Source: Hymenobacter mucosus (GTDB lineage: Bacteria; Bacteroidota; Bacteroidia; Cytophagales; Hymenobacteraceae). From it: a DNA stretch of 64,000 bases. How positions within the stretch are numbered: position 1 is the first letter of the stretch; every line of letters begins with the position of its first letter. Below the pieces are notes generated by a model, which saw nothing but the letters and a program-made list of their open reading frames with translations, had not been told where the DNA came from and did no database searches. Shown piece after piece: positions 27,030-35,547 of this stretch. The DNA lies in contig NZ_FZNS01000006.1 in NCBI RefSeq assembly GCF_900188255.1, positions 186,001 to 250,000 on the forward strand, given 5' to 3'. The position numbers and the translations under genes were made by a program.

Positions 27030-27641
27030 ATGCGCTATATTTCCCTTGATCTTGAGACTTCTGGGGGTAAGCCCCAGCGCCACCAAATTCTAGAGTTAGC
27101 CGCCGTGGTAGAAGATACCAAGCACCTGCTACCGTTAGAGCAGTTGCCGGCCTTTCGGCGCGTAGTGCGCCACCCTGAATATGTGGGTACCGCCGGTGCC
27201 TTGGCATTGAATGCTCGGTTACTAGAAGAGTTGGCTCGCAAGGAAACCAACCCCGAACTGTGCACGCCCGAGGACCTGCTACCTCAATTGCGGGATTTTT
27301 TGTTGGCGCAAGGCTTCCGGCCCGACAAGCAGGATTGCGTAACAGTGACTATGGCCGGAAAAAATATTGCGTCCTTCGATCTAGGCTTTCTGCGAGAGCT
27401 ACCGGGCTATGGTACCCTCGTGCGTGCGGAACCGGCCATGCTAGACCCGGCTGCTTTCTACCTGAACTGGCGTAAAGACACGCGGCTACCGACTATGCAA
27501 ACCTGCAAGGCCCGCGCTGGCTTCGAGAACGATACCGTAGCTCACGAAGCCTTAGCCGACGCCCTTGACGTGGTGCAATTGCTACGCCCGTTCTATGAGC
27601 TACCTGTGTATAAGCAAACAGGCTCAGCAGAGTCGTTATAG
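27030..27641 (+). CDS. DEDDh-type 3'-5' exonuclease
   Basis: A 203-residue exonuclease-T/DnaQ-fold protein. ExoI is SLDLETSGG (Asp and Glu ligands), ExoII is GKNIASFDLGFL (Asp), and ExoIII is the DEDDh type, HEALADALDVVQLL (His and Asp). It therefore degrades DNA or RNA 3'-5' with two metal ions. No polymerase or accessory domain is attached. The ATG at 27030 is chosen because it directly precedes the catalytic strand. Which nucleic acid it acts on cannot be told (epsilon-like proofreader or oligoribonuclease-like). Confidence 0.88.
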   Translation: MRYISLDLETSGGKPQRHQILELAAVVEDTKHLLPLEQLPAFRRVVRHPEYVGTAGALALNARLLEELARKETNPELCTPEDLLPQLRDFLLAQGFRPDKQDCVTVTMAGKNIASFDLGFLRELPGYGTLVRAEPAMLDPAAFYLNWRKDTRLPTMQTCKARAGFENDTVAHEALADALDVVQLLRPFYELPVYKQTGSAESL

Positions 27642-27696
27642 CAGGGAAACAGCTGCCAAGATGAGGGCAAACTAGCTCTACCGTTATCACAAGAAT

Positions 27697-27767
27697 GCCT
27701 CGTGCTTCCAACTGCGCACGAGGCTAAAAACGTACACAGGCAGCTAGGTTGGTCCTAGCTGCCTGTG
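27697..27767. terminator. Two consecutive hairpins between convergent genes
   Basis: The first hairpin has 9-base arms (GCCTCGTGC at 27697-27705, complement at 27716-27724). The second has 14-base arms (CACAGGCAGCTAGG at 27735-27748, complement at 27754-27767). Both lie between the exonuclease stop and the TPM-protein stop at 27795, and probably end transcription from both sides. Confidence 0.6.
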
Positions 27768-27794
27768 CCATAGCTGATGCGGAGTAACAGAGGG

Positions 27795-28622
27795 TTACCA
27801 GTCGCCGGAAGCGCCGCCGCCGCCGAAGCTACCGCCGCCGAAGCCGCCGAAGCCACCCCCGCCGCCACCTCCGCCACCAAACCCACCGCCGCCAAATACG
27901 CCGCGGCCGCCGGAAAAGTCGCCGAAAATGATGGGAGGAACCATACCCCCGCCAAAGCCCCGGTTGCGGCGCCCGCCGCCACCGCCGCCCCGGTTGCGGA
28001 GCAGAATGAAGAGTAGCAAGATGCCGATGACAATCCAGAACGTCCAGCTAGAATCTCCGCTGTCTTGGGCACGTGGCCGGTTCTGGGTAGTAGCATCAGC
28101 CTTATATTCCCCTTTCGCTAAGGCAATAAGCTGATCCGTTGCGCGGTCTAGTCCTTCATAATACCGCTGTTCTTTGAAAGCAGGTACAACCGTGTTAGAA
28201 ATAATGCGCTTAGATAGGGCATCGGTTATTGCGCCTTCTAAGCCGTAGCCGGTATGAATTCGGGCCTTGCGCTCCTGCTCTGCTACTAGTAGCAAAATAC
28301 CATTGTTGCGGCCCTTGTTACCAATACCCCAGGCTTCGCCCAGCTTCTGCGCGTAGTCTACAATATCGTAGTCGCCAATGCTGGGCACCGTCACGATGGC
28401 AATCTGGGAAGAAGTACTATCGTCGTAAGCCACCAGCTTCTGTTCTAGGGCGGCTACTTGCTCTGGGGTCAGCATCCCGGCCACGTCGTTGACAAGGCGC
28501 GGCGGGTTTGGGCGCGGTGGTATGTCTTGAGCCAGGGCGCTACCCAGGCCAAGTAACACACATACAGCTAGTAGAAAGGGGCGAAGCCAGGTGCGAACTA
28601 TAGGAAGGGAAGGGGATGTCAT
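27795..28622 (-). CDS. TPM-domain (YgcG-type) membrane protein with glycine-rich tail
   Basis: 275 residues: signal peptide (ends GSALAQD), TPM_phosphatase domain (about 35-165; VNDVAGMLTPEQVAALEQKL, IVTVPSIGDYDIVDYAQKLGEAW, LLLVAEQERKARIHTGYGLEG), one transmembrane helix (about 188-203, WTFWIVIGILLLFILL), then a roughly 70-residue glycine-rich tail ending GGASGDW. The tail probably faces the cytoplasm or stays disordered. Gene order LemA, TPM, TPM is conserved in Bacteroidota; the role is in the envelope but unclear. The gene overlaps the preceding TPM gene by 4 bases. Confidence 0.9.
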   Translation of the reverse strand: MTSPSLPIVRTWLRPFLLAVCVLLGLGSALAQDIPPRPNPPRLVNDVAGMLTPEQVAALEQKLVAYDDSTSSQIAIVTVPSIGDYDIVDYAQKLGEAWGIGNKGRNNGILLLVAEQERKARIHTGYGLEGAITDALSKRIISNTVVPAFKEQRYYEGLDRATDQLIALAKGEYKADATTQNRPRAQDSGDSSWTFWIVIGILLLFILLRNRGGGGGGRRNRGFGGGMVPPIIFGDFSGGRGVFGGGGFGGGGGGGGGFGGFGGGSFGGGGASGDW

Positions 28623-29080
28623 ACGCGAGGAGGCTGGGATTCGCCACCACCAAAAGAGATAGAGTCGTCGAGCTCATTCTTGTCAGTAGCAGCGTCGTAG
28701 GGGAAGTAGCGCCGGAGCTGCTCGCCTACGCGCCGGATGCCTTGCTCTAGGCCTGGCACGTACCGCGAAGCACGAAACTCTTGTAGCACTGTTTCCTTAG
28801 TAGTTTCCCAGAAGTCGTCGGGCACGGCAGCATTGATGCCCGCGTCGCCGATGACAGCAAACTGTCGGCTCTGCCACGCCAGGTAAAATAGCACACCATT
28901 GCGCTGGGCAGTACGGTGCATATTTAGCTCAGCAAATACCTGGGCCGCTCGGTCGAGTGGTTCGGGGGTGGGGCAGTGGTCTTCCAGATGTACCCGAATT
29001 TCGCCAGATGTCCGCAGTTCGGCCTGCCGAATGGCGGCTACCAGTGCTGCTTCTTGCTCGGGAGTGAGAAGGTTATTCAT
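28619..29080 (-). CDS. TPM-domain protein (short, soluble)
   Basis: A 153-residue protein with a TPM domain: LTPEQEAALVAAIRQAELRT, SGEIRVHLEDHCP, RNGVLFYLAWQSRQFAVIGD and RVGEQLRRYFPY. It has no signal peptide, unlike its downstream partner. It is the middle gene of the LemA operon, starting 73 bases after lemA and overlapping the next gene by 4 bases, so translation of the two TPM genes is likely coupled. The biochemical function of the family is uncertain (the name derives from a plant thylakoid protein). Confidence 0.88.
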   Translation of the reverse strand: MNNLLTPEQEAALVAAIRQAELRTSGEIRVHLEDHCPTPEPLDRAAQVFAELNMHRTAQRNGVLFYLAWQSRQFAVIGDAGINAAVPDDFWETTKETVLQEFRASRYVPGLEQGIRRVGEQLRRYFPYDAATDKNELDDSISFGGGESQPPRV

Positions 29081-29153
29081 ATTCAGTTGCCGATGGCCAG
29101 TGGCCAGCTACCGGCCGCGGAAACAAACCGGTAGCTGGCAGCTGGCAACTGAG

Positions 29154-29732
29154 TTAGAACTGAACGGTAGGTGCTTTTTGCGAAGCAGCATCGGCTTCGA
29201 AGTATGCTTTCTCCTTGAAGCCAAACACACCCGCAAACAGGTTGTTAGGGAAGGATTTTACAAAACCGTTGTAGTCGTTGGTTACGGTGTTGAACTTGTT
29301 CCGCTCTACGTTGATGCGGTTTTCAGTTCCTTCAATTTGGGATTGCAACTCCTGGAAGTTGGCGTTGGCCTTCAACTCAGGGTAGTTTTCCGATACGGCC
29401 AGCAAGCGGCCCAGGCCGCTGCTCAATTGGCTTTGGGCCTCTTGGAAGCGCTGAATGTTCTCGGGAGTTAGCTGATCGGCATTCAGCTGAACGCTCGAGG
29501 CCTTGGCCCGTGCGTTTACTACATCGGTCAGGGTAGTTTTCTCAAAATTGGCGGCGCCTTTCACCGTGTTCACCAAGTTCGGGATAAGGTCGGAGCGACG
29601 CTGGTAGGCGCTTTGCACGTTAGCCCACTGTGCCTTCACGGCTTGGTCACGGCTAACCATGCCGTTGTACCCGCAGGAAGATTGCGAGAGCAGCAGCAGT
29701 ATACCGGCGAAATAGAGCAGAAAACGTTTCAT
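29154..29732 (-). CDS. lemA: LemA family lipoprotein
   Basis: 192 residues from the ATG at 29732, which opens a lipoprotein signal (LLLSQSSC). The LemA core is typical: WANVQSAYQRRSDLIPNLVN, then KGAANFEKTTLTDVVNARAKAS, LGRLLAVSENYPELKAN and ENRINVERNKFNTVTNDYNG, a bundle of long helices. LemA proteins are envelope-associated with an N-terminal membrane anchor. Their exact role is unknown, but the conserved partners are TPM proteins, as here. The reading frame extends upstream to 29786 without signal-like sequence. Confidence 0.92.
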   Translation of the reverse strand: MKRFLLYFAGILLLLSQSSCGYNGMVSRDQAVKAQWANVQSAYQRRSDLIPNLVNTVKGAANFEKTTLTDVVNARAKASSVQLNADQLTPENIQRFQEAQSQLSSGLGRLLAVSENYPELKANANFQELQSQIEGTENRINVERNKFNTVTNDYNGFVKSFPNNLFAGVFGFKEKAYFEADAASQKAPTVQF

Positions 29733-29914
29733 GTGTGCAGGAAGAATAAATAGTTGGGAAAAAGGAGAAACAATGGATGACACCAAACCCTAGCCAGGGT
29801 GCGCCGGTTTACGCTCGGTGCGCTGCAAAGTACGAATTCAGGCCACAGCGGTTGTGTCGGATGCAGCTCCGGCCCCGATTCACTATTTTGCGTGCTTAGT
29901 TACGCTTCTTCTAC

Positions 29915-30916
29915 ATGAAAGCAGTCATTCCAGTTGCCGGCATCGGGTCGCGCCTGCGTCCGCACACGCATACCCAGCCTAAATCGCTGGTGCCCGTGGC
30001 CGGCAATACCATCTTGGGCCACATCATCGACCGCCTCGTGGAAGCCGGCGTGAGAGAGTTCGTTTTTATCATTGGCTACCTCGGTGAAAAGATTGAGCGC
30101 TACGTGCGCCGGCAGTATCCGGAGCTGCTAGCTTCATTCGTGGTGCAGGAGCCGCGCGAGGGTATTGCCCACGCGCTCTGGCTGGCCCGCGACCAGTTCA
30201 GGACTGAGAAAGAGGGTATTCTGATTTTGCTGGGCGACACCATTGTGGATGTAGACCTGCAGGAGATGATGCGCACCCCCGGCAACGTGCTCGGCGTGAA
30301 AGAGGTGAAAACACCGTCTATGTTTGGCTTGGTGGAGACGAGTGCTACCGGCCGCGTGACCAAGGTGGTAGAAAAGCCGCGCATCCCGAAGTCTAACTAC
30401 GCCATGGTGGGCCTATACAAAATAGCCAATGCCGATTGGCTAGCCACGGCCCTCGAACGCATCATCGACCAGAACCAGCGTACCCACGGGGAATTTCAGC
30501 TCACCGATGCCCTGATGCTCATGATTCAAGATGGCGCGGAAATGACCACTACTTCCGTAGATAATTGGTTTGACTGCGGCCGCAAGGAAAGCCTGCTGGA
30601 AGCGAATGCGCGGCTACTCAATTTGCCGGAGTTCTTGAAGCGCCGAGAATATCCCGAGTTTCCGGATACCATCATCATTCCACCCGTCAGCATTGGGAAT
30701 GATTGCCAGATCAGTGGTTCCATCATTGGTCCCAACGTGGCTATCGGCGACCGGACCATTGTTAAGAATACCATTCTGAGTGACTCCATCATTGGGTCGT
30801 ACAGTGAACTACGCTCAGCCGTTATGCACGACTGCATTGTGGGTTCTGATGCGCTCTTCAAGGGTACTCGTCACAGCCTCAACATCGGCGACAACACCGA
30901 GATTGACTACAGCTAA
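29915..30916 (+). CDS. Sugar-1-phosphate nucleotidyltransferase with a left-handed beta-helix tail
   Basis: A 333-residue enzyme of the glucose-1-phosphate nucleotidyltransferase family. The nucleotide-binding signature is PVAGIGSRLRPHTHTQPKSL (residues 6-25), with LLGDTIVD for the metal-binding Asp and VEKP for sugar binding. Residues about 250-333 are hexapeptide repeats (IGNDCQISGSIIGPNVAIGD, ILSDSIIGSYSEL) forming a left-handed beta-helix. It makes an NDP-sugar for cell-envelope glycans; which sugar and nucleotide cannot be read from sequence alone. The next gene starts 8 bases later. Confidence 0.9.
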   Translation: MKAVIPVAGIGSRLRPHTHTQPKSLVPVAGNTILGHIIDRLVEAGVREFVFIIGYLGEKIERYVRRQYPELLASFVVQEPREGIAHALWLARDQFRTEKEGILILLGDTIVDVDLQEMMRTPGNVLGVKEVKTPSMFGLVETSATGRVTKVVEKPRIPKSNYAMVGLYKIANADWLATALERIIDQNQRTHGEFQLTDALMLMIQDGAEMTTTSVDNWFDCGRKESLLEANARLLNLPEFLKRREYPEFPDTIIIPPVSIGNDCQISGSIIGPNVAIGDRTIVKNTILSDSIIGSYSELRSAVMHDCIVGSDALFKGTRHSLNIGDNTEIDYS

Positions 30917-30924
30917 GCGGGGCT

Positions 30925-31650
30925 ATGTTCAACTCCCTGAAGAAACTGCTTGGTTTAGCGGCAAGCACACCAGCAGAGCAGCAAGCCAATTCGTTGCCGA
31001 CTGAGCATATAACCGAGCAGTTTCGTCAGCGTGTTAAAACTGAGTCTGAGGCAAAAGTGCTGGCGCTCGGTGGCCGCATCTGCGACTGGCTGCCGCTGCT
31101 AGATGCACCAGAACTACGTGAAGTAGCGGAAGTTTGTGGCCGCATGAGTGTGTTAAATGCACTGATCAATATTTCCTTTCAGGCGCCCGTTGCAGTCATA
31201 AGCGCATGGCTCGCGCAAGAAAATCTGCTCGGCCACCTTTCGCCGGAAGAGGCGGCTATACTAGCAAAGGATAATGAGCAACTCACGGAGCAGGAGTTAA
31301 CAAATCTACGCTGGAGTATGGAGAGCTTGTGGGCTATGATGTGGGCTACGCGTATGGTGCCTACGTTGGACCCCGTGAAGTGGTGCGGCGATAATATGGC
31401 GTCGCTATTACCCAACTTAGAGCGAGGGGAGAGCAATGAAAAGCTTGCGAAACTTCAAGCCCTAAGACCGGTGGCTGAACTGTACCATATGCTGGACTAT
31501 TATTATCGGCTACACTGGTACTGTGTAGATGAGCGGCTACATGGCCGGGCCGCCATCGTATCGGAGTCATTAATATATGAGAGGCGCAAAGCGCTGGAGT
31601 GGATTTACAACCGACAGTATGCATGGGACGATGTGGAAATGAGTACGTAA
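30925..31650 (+). CDS. DUF4272 protein
   Basis: A 241-residue soluble protein with the DUF4272 pattern: CGRMSVLNALINISFQAP followed by ISAWLAQENLLGHLSPEE, then LRWSMESLWAMMWATRMV and a C-terminal EERRKALEWIYN-type end (YERRKALEWIYN). The family is of unknown function and often appears near polymorphic-toxin immunity or other accessory genes. It starts 8 bases after the nucleotidyltransferase and precedes the cytoskeletal/motor gene set; there is no clear sign that it belongs to either. Confidence 0.75.
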   Translation: MFNSLKKLLGLAASTPAEQQANSLPTEHITEQFRQRVKTESEAKVLALGGRICDWLPLLDAPELREVAEVCGRMSVLNALINISFQAPVAVISAWLAQENLLGHLSPEEAAILAKDNEQLTEQELTNLRWSMESLWAMMWATRMVPTLDPVKWCGDNMASLLPNLERGESNEKLAKLQALRPVAELYHMLDYYYRLHWYCVDERLHGRAAIVSESLIYERRKALEWIYNRQYAWDDVEMST

Positions 31651-31764
31651 CTCTCTTAAGCCGAAGGGTAATACCATCAACTTTAGACAAGGGAAACAGG
31701 TAGGCTACAACTTCTCAACCACAAGATGTATCCGGCGCGGGCAGAATGTCGTTACTTTAGCCCG

Positions 31765-33129
31765 ATGCGCTACCTGACTTCCTTTTCCCGTCTTTGGCCC
31801 GCGCTGGGCCTCTCGCTTGCCCTGTTGCCCGGCTGCTACTCCCGCTCCGATATGAAAACGGAGGCGGGAACCGCTACCGGAACCCCTACTGCTGTACCAC
31901 CCGCTGAGGTTCCTGCGGCGGTGTCGCCTAATACGGCTACCCCTACGGAAGCTGCAAACTCCACGCAGCCTCTACAGGCCGTGAACGTGTTTCTGGAAGT
32001 GTCGGGGTCGATGGAAGGCTTTATGCCCAAAACGGGGGCGAGCGGCGAGAATACTAAATTTCAGCAGCATGTAGCCCAGTTTCTGTCGGAAGTGAACCGC
32101 ACCGCTACAGTTCGCCAGAAAGCGTTTTACCGCATCAAGGAAAAGCCCTACGAAGATTCTTACCAAGGCATTTCCAGCACCGTGCGCAGCGGAATTCAGC
32201 AGCCCGCAAAAAGCACCGACATCCCCTCGGTGCTTGATACACTGATGAGCAATTATTACCAGCCTGGTACTGTAAGCGTGCTGATTTCGGACTTTATCTA
32301 CTCGCCGAAAAATGCGGGTGCCATTCCCTACATCAAAACCGACATTACGGACGCGCTGAGCCGCAGTGGTAGCCACCCCGAACTTGGTGTTTCAGTGTAC
32401 GGGTACACCTCTGATTTCCGCGGTACATACTACCCCGCCCTAAAAGCGGCCGGTAAGAAAACTAACTGCTGCGACACGGAAATTCCTTACTACATCTGGG
32501 TGCTAGGGCCAGCCGACGCGGTACGCCGCTTCGATGCCGCCTTATTGGAGCAACAGCCAGCGAAACAGGCTCACTTCGGCGTCACATACCTGCGTCCTCA
32601 CTACTCCTTACTTAATAAATTTCAGAACAAGGGTAGCTGGTATTACGGCGACGCAGGGGCTAGCAAGCAAACTGCCGATGCCTACCGCGTGGTAGCTGTA
32701 AGTGAAGCATCAGCCCAGCAACCCGTCGAGTTTGTCGTCGGCATCGACCTAAGTAGGTTGCCCGGCCAGTACCGCGATGTTGCCTACCTCAAGCAGAACT
32801 TAAAGCTTCAAGGTGTAGACACCGACGCCACATTGCTGGATGTAATGGCCGCTACCGACCAAACCAAAGCGAGCAGCGGACCGGAAAGTAAGTTCACGCA
32901 CTTTGCCAAAGTTCGCCTGACTAGACAGCCCAAAGCTGCTCGTCCGCTGGTGCTCCGCCTACAAGACCAGCGCCCCGCTTGGGTAGCGCAATGGACAACC
33001 AAAAACGATGCAACACCGGCGTCCAAAACCTTTGCGCTTAGCTCACTGCTAGACGGCCTAGCACCTTCACAAGAAGGCGGTGCCCGGCAGATTTTTGAGT
33101 TGCCACTGACCTTACAGCCAGGCGAGTAA
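31765..33129 (+). CDS. von Willebrand A-like domain lipoprotein, first gene of the cytoskeletal/motor gene set
   Basis: The start is the ATG at 31765, which opens a lipoprotein signal (LALLPGC). After a T/P/A-rich linker comes a vWA-like domain: NVFLEVSGSMEGFMP has the MIDAS DxSxS layout but with Glu for the first Asp, then STDIPSVLDTLM and VSVLISDFIYSP supply the later Thr and Asp positions. The C-terminal half is beta-rich and unrecognised; it holds a CC pair (KKTNCCDTE). The domain probably binds protein partners in the periplasm or at the outer membrane. Genes on the same strand follow up to 44264. Confidence 0.65.
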   Translation: MRYLTSFSRLWPALGLSLALLPGCYSRSDMKTEAGTATGTPTAVPPAEVPAAVSPNTATPTEAANSTQPLQAVNVFLEVSGSMEGFMPKTGASGENTKFQQHVAQFLSEVNRTATVRQKAFYRIKEKPYEDSYQGISSTVRSGIQQPAKSTDIPSVLDTLMSNYYQPGTVSVLISDFIYSPKNAGAIPYIKTDITDALSRSGSHPELGVSVYGYTSDFRGTYYPALKAAGKKTNCCDTEIPYYIWVLGPADAVRRFDAALLEQQPAKQAHFGVTYLRPHYSLLNKFQNKGSWYYGDAGASKQTADAYRVVAVSEASAQQPVEFVVGIDLSRLPGQYRDVAYLKQNLKLQGVDTDATLLDVMAATDQTKASSGPESKFTHFAKVRLTRQPKAARPLVLRLQDQRPAWVAQWTTKNDATPASKTFALSSLLDGLAPSQEGGARQIFELPLTLQPGE

Positions 33130-33307
33130 GCCTTTGCTTCGTTGCCGCTAACCCTAGCGAACAGCCTGTTTCGGTTCAATCTGGAATGGTTTTCGTTCAT
33201 TCGGTAGTGGTTGTACCTCTACTTCCCAGTTGTGGGTTCGACTACAATTTCGTTCTGCCCTTATCGTTCAACGATTCGCGAAGTATCTCTTCGCCCTATC
33301 TCCTTCC

Positions 33308-33700
33308 ATGAAAGCACTGTTCCGTTCCATTTACGAACTCATCGGCTCACCCCAACCGCCCGCCGATACCCCGGTGTATCGCGACGTAGTGTTCCCCAAC
33401 ATTGGGTTGCTCAACTTGGGTATTTCGCTGGCCTTAGTGGTAATATTCTACTATGTCATCAACCGGGCAATGGGTGTGGCTACCTTCAATAAAGGCCGGC
33501 ATTGGGCTATTTTCTTAGTACTGAATGCCCTCATTGCTTTTGGAGTGGCTATTGGGCAAGCCCACGCTCAGCAGGTCACGGACCACAGCTACATCTACTG
33601 GCTGGCCACCTGGAACGCCATTCTAGGTATCTTCTGGTTCTTTATCTTCTCCCTCATTCTGCGCAAAGGCTCCACCAACGCGAGTACTACGCCGTTCTAG
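33308..33700 (+). CDS. Small membrane protein of the cytoskeletal/motor gene set
   Basis: 130 residues from the ATG at 33308; the frame extends upstream without protein-like sequence. Three hydrophobic helices are visible (about residues 31-50, 63-81 and 97-117), with a cytoplasmic-type N-terminus (KALFRSIYELIGSP). The name-giving family is not recognised. It stands 178 bases after the vWA-like lipoprotein and before the tubulin-like gene, so a membrane-anchor or assembly role within the gene set is plausible but not shown. Confidence 0.65.
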   Translation: MKALFRSIYELIGSPQPPADTPVYRDVVFPNIGLLNLGISLALVVIFYYVINRAMGVATFNKGRHWAIFLVLNALIAFGVAIGQAHAQQVTDHSYIYWLATWNAILGIFWFFIFSLILRKGSTNASTTPF

Positions 33701-33708
33701 AGTTTAAA

Positions 33709-33882
33709 AACTAGTTCCTCTTCCCAGATGATGTTGCGCATCAAGCAAGGAGGGGGCAGGGGTGATTGACCAAGGCGTTGAACGTTACTACTACGTATTG
33801 TTCAACCAAATAACATCAGCAATAAGCCAATCACCCCAGTTCAGCTTTGCGGCTGAACAGCTCCTCCTTAGCCAAGGAGGGG
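33709..33882. repeat. Compound palindromic intergenic repeat, copy 1
   Basis: The segment contains three nested inverted pairs: GGGGTGATTG (33759-33768) with CAATCACCCC (33828-33837); GTTCAGC (33839-33845) with GCTGAAC (33852-33858); and CCTCCTT (33863-33869) with AAGGAGG (33874-33880). An 11-base direct repeat AACATCAGCAA occurs at 33812 and 33893. The reverse complement of its right half matches the repeat at 35359-35446, so this is a dispersed family, not a simple terminator. Confidence 0.75.
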
Positions 33883-33906
33883 AGTTTCGTTCAACATCAG
33901 CAACTC

Positions 33907-35355
33907 ATGGCTAAACTCTTTTTATTCGGTATTGGCGGCACGGGCTCTCGCGTGATTCGCTCGCTCACCATGCTGCTGGCCGCGGGCGTAGATTTGCCCA
34001 ACTGCGACCGGGTAGTGCCCATCATCATCGACCCCGACGCCCACAACGGCGACATGAACCGAACGGTGCAGTTGCTGCAGAGCTACCAGCAGATTTATAA
34101 GCGCCTCGGCCCCCGCGAGGAAGGCTTCTTCAAGACCGATATCAGCACTCTGAGCGGTATTTCGCAAGATGTAAACGGCTCGGTGAAGGATACCTTTATC
34201 TTCGACTTCGGGGGCATTAACCAGAGCTTCCGGCAGTACCTGAGCTACGATGGACTTTCAGTTGACTCCAAGGGCCTCGTGGATTTGCTCTTCACCCAGG
34301 ATAACCTCGAAAGCCCCCTGACCATTGGCTTCCGCGGCTCCCCGAACGTGGGCAGCATTGTGCTGAACAAGCTGGTGGAAAGCCCCGAAATGCGGTTTTT
34401 TGCCGACAATTTCCAGGATGGTGACCGGATATTCTTCGTGTCGAGCATCTTCGGTGGTACAGGGGCAGCGGGTTTCCCGCTCATGCTCAAGAATCTGAAG
34501 GACACCAATACGCGCCTCAGCAACGCCCGTTACCTGCGTGATGCGCCCACCGGCGCGGTAACGGTGATGCCTTACTTCGCCCTCCAAAGCGAAGACAACG
34601 CCGTCATCGACTCCAACAACTTCCTGACGAAAACCAAGGCGGCGCTCAGCTACTACGAGCATAACCTCCAAGGCCTCGATGCGCTGTACTACCTCGCCGA
34701 CACGCCCGATACACCCTACGAAAACCAGCCCGGCGGCACCCAGCAGAAGAACAAGGCCCACGTAATTGAGTTGCTGGCGGCCCTAAGCATCGTAGACTTC
34801 ATGCGCTACTCGCCCGCCGAGCTGCGCACCGGTGGCCCGCACTTCCACGAGTATGGCCTACAGGCCGACGCCCCGGAAATCCAGTTCAGCCACCTGCCCG
34901 ATGAGTCGCGCGAAATCATTGCCAAGCAGCTCACGCAGTTCCTGTACTTCACGCGCTACCACAAGCAGCACCTGCCCACCGACAAGGCACCCTATGCCGA
35001 CAACCTGAAGCTGGACTACGCCATGCGCAACGAGCCCATCTTCCGGGAGCTGAACACCTTCCTGCACAGCCAGGACTCGGGCGTAGATCAGTGGCTTCAG
35101 GAGCTGGCCCAGAACCGTCGTTCCTTCCGCCCCTTCGACCTGCAAACCGACGACTTCAACGCCATGATCCTCGGCAAGCCCGTGGAAAAGAAGTGGAATG
35201 ACTTCTTCAACAAAGGTCTCAGCCACAACTACCTCCTCGACAACCTCAACAAAACCGAGAAGTCCATCCAAGAGCCCGACAGCTTCCGCAAGATGCTGGA
35301 ACTGTTCTATGATGTGACCGACAAGGCGTTTGAGGAGAAGGTGAAGGTGGTGTAG
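33907..35355 (+). CDS. Tubulin-like GTPase (Tubulin_2-type)
   Basis: A 482-residue soluble protein. The N-terminal strand and turn LFLFGIGGTGSRVIRS (4-19) match the first nucleotide loop of tubulin/FtsZ-like GTPases, and FVSSIFGGTGAAGFP (177-191) matches the glycine-rich T4 signature loop (GGGTGxG in tubulins). IIIDPDAHNGDMNRT (39-53) resembles the nucleotide-contact segment after strand 2. It is distinct from FtsZ: no C-terminal FtsA/ZipA peptide, and it is longer. I infer that it can bind GTP and may polymerise; neither is shown by sequence. It is flanked by inverted copies of a palindromic repeat. Confidence 0.75.
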   Translation: MAKLFLFGIGGTGSRVIRSLTMLLAAGVDLPNCDRVVPIIIDPDAHNGDMNRTVQLLQSYQQIYKRLGPREEGFFKTDISTLSGISQDVNGSVKDTFIFDFGGINQSFRQYLSYDGLSVDSKGLVDLLFTQDNLESPLTIGFRGSPNVGSIVLNKLVESPEMRFFADNFQDGDRIFFVSSIFGGTGAAGFPLMLKNLKDTNTRLSNARYLRDAPTGAVTVMPYFALQSEDNAVIDSNNFLTKTKAALSYYEHNLQGLDALYYLADTPDTPYENQPGGTQQKNKAHVIELLAALSIVDFMRYSPAELRTGGPHFHEYGLQADAPEIQFSHLPDESREIIAKQLTQFLYFTRYHKQHLPTDKAPYADNLKLDYAMRNEPIFRELNTFLHSQDSGVDQWLQELAQNRRSFRPFDLQTDDFNAMILGKPVEKKWNDFFNKGLSHNYLLDNLNKTEKSIQEPDSFRKMLELFYDVTDKAFEEKVKVV

Positions 35356-35358
35356 TTA

Positions 35359-35446
35359 GAGGAACTAAAACTCCCCTCCTCAGATGAGGAGGGGACGCGG
35401 CGGCTCAGCCGACGCTGGGGTGGTTGACCCCGTTGCTGACGTTGTT
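35359..35446. repeat. Compound palindromic intergenic repeat, copy 2 (inverted relative to copy 1)
   Basis: It begins with AACTCCCCTCCTCA and holds the palindrome with 10-base arms at 35373-35382 and 35385-35394. GGGGTGGTTGACC and GTTGCTGACGTTG follow, which correspond to parts of the reverse complement of 33802-33906. Copies 1 and 2 thus flank the tubulin-like gene in opposite orientation. Confidence 0.75.
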
Positions 35447-35452
35447 TATGTA

Positions 35453-35498
35453 CTCCGCTCAGCATGATGTTCTAAAAGGAACATCATGCTGAGCGGAG
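35453..35498. repeat. Perfect inverted repeat with 20-base arms
   Basis: Arms 35453-35472 and 35479-35498 (core CAGCATGATGTTC) are exact complements around TAAAAG. It could act as a terminator after the tubulin-like gene, but its placement next to another repeat suggests a second dispersed element. Confidence 0.8.
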
Positions 35499-35547
35499 CC
35501 GAAGCATCTCTACCACTTTGTTTGAACTAGCCATTTTCACTTTGAAG

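Noticed and set aside
27795..28020. Tandem GCCGCC-like units taken as a CRISPR or minisatellite
   Set aside because: They encode the glycine-rich tail of the TPM-domain protein in frame; there are no spacers or regular repeat lengths.
34258..35271. Long minus-strand frames opposite the tubulin-like gene
   Set aside because: They are antisense shadows caused by high GC; the plus-strand frame has both nucleotide loops and a proper start.
35453..35498. Insertion sequence ends
   Set aside because: No transposase frame or target duplication is seen; the short hairpin fits a dispersed intergenic element better.
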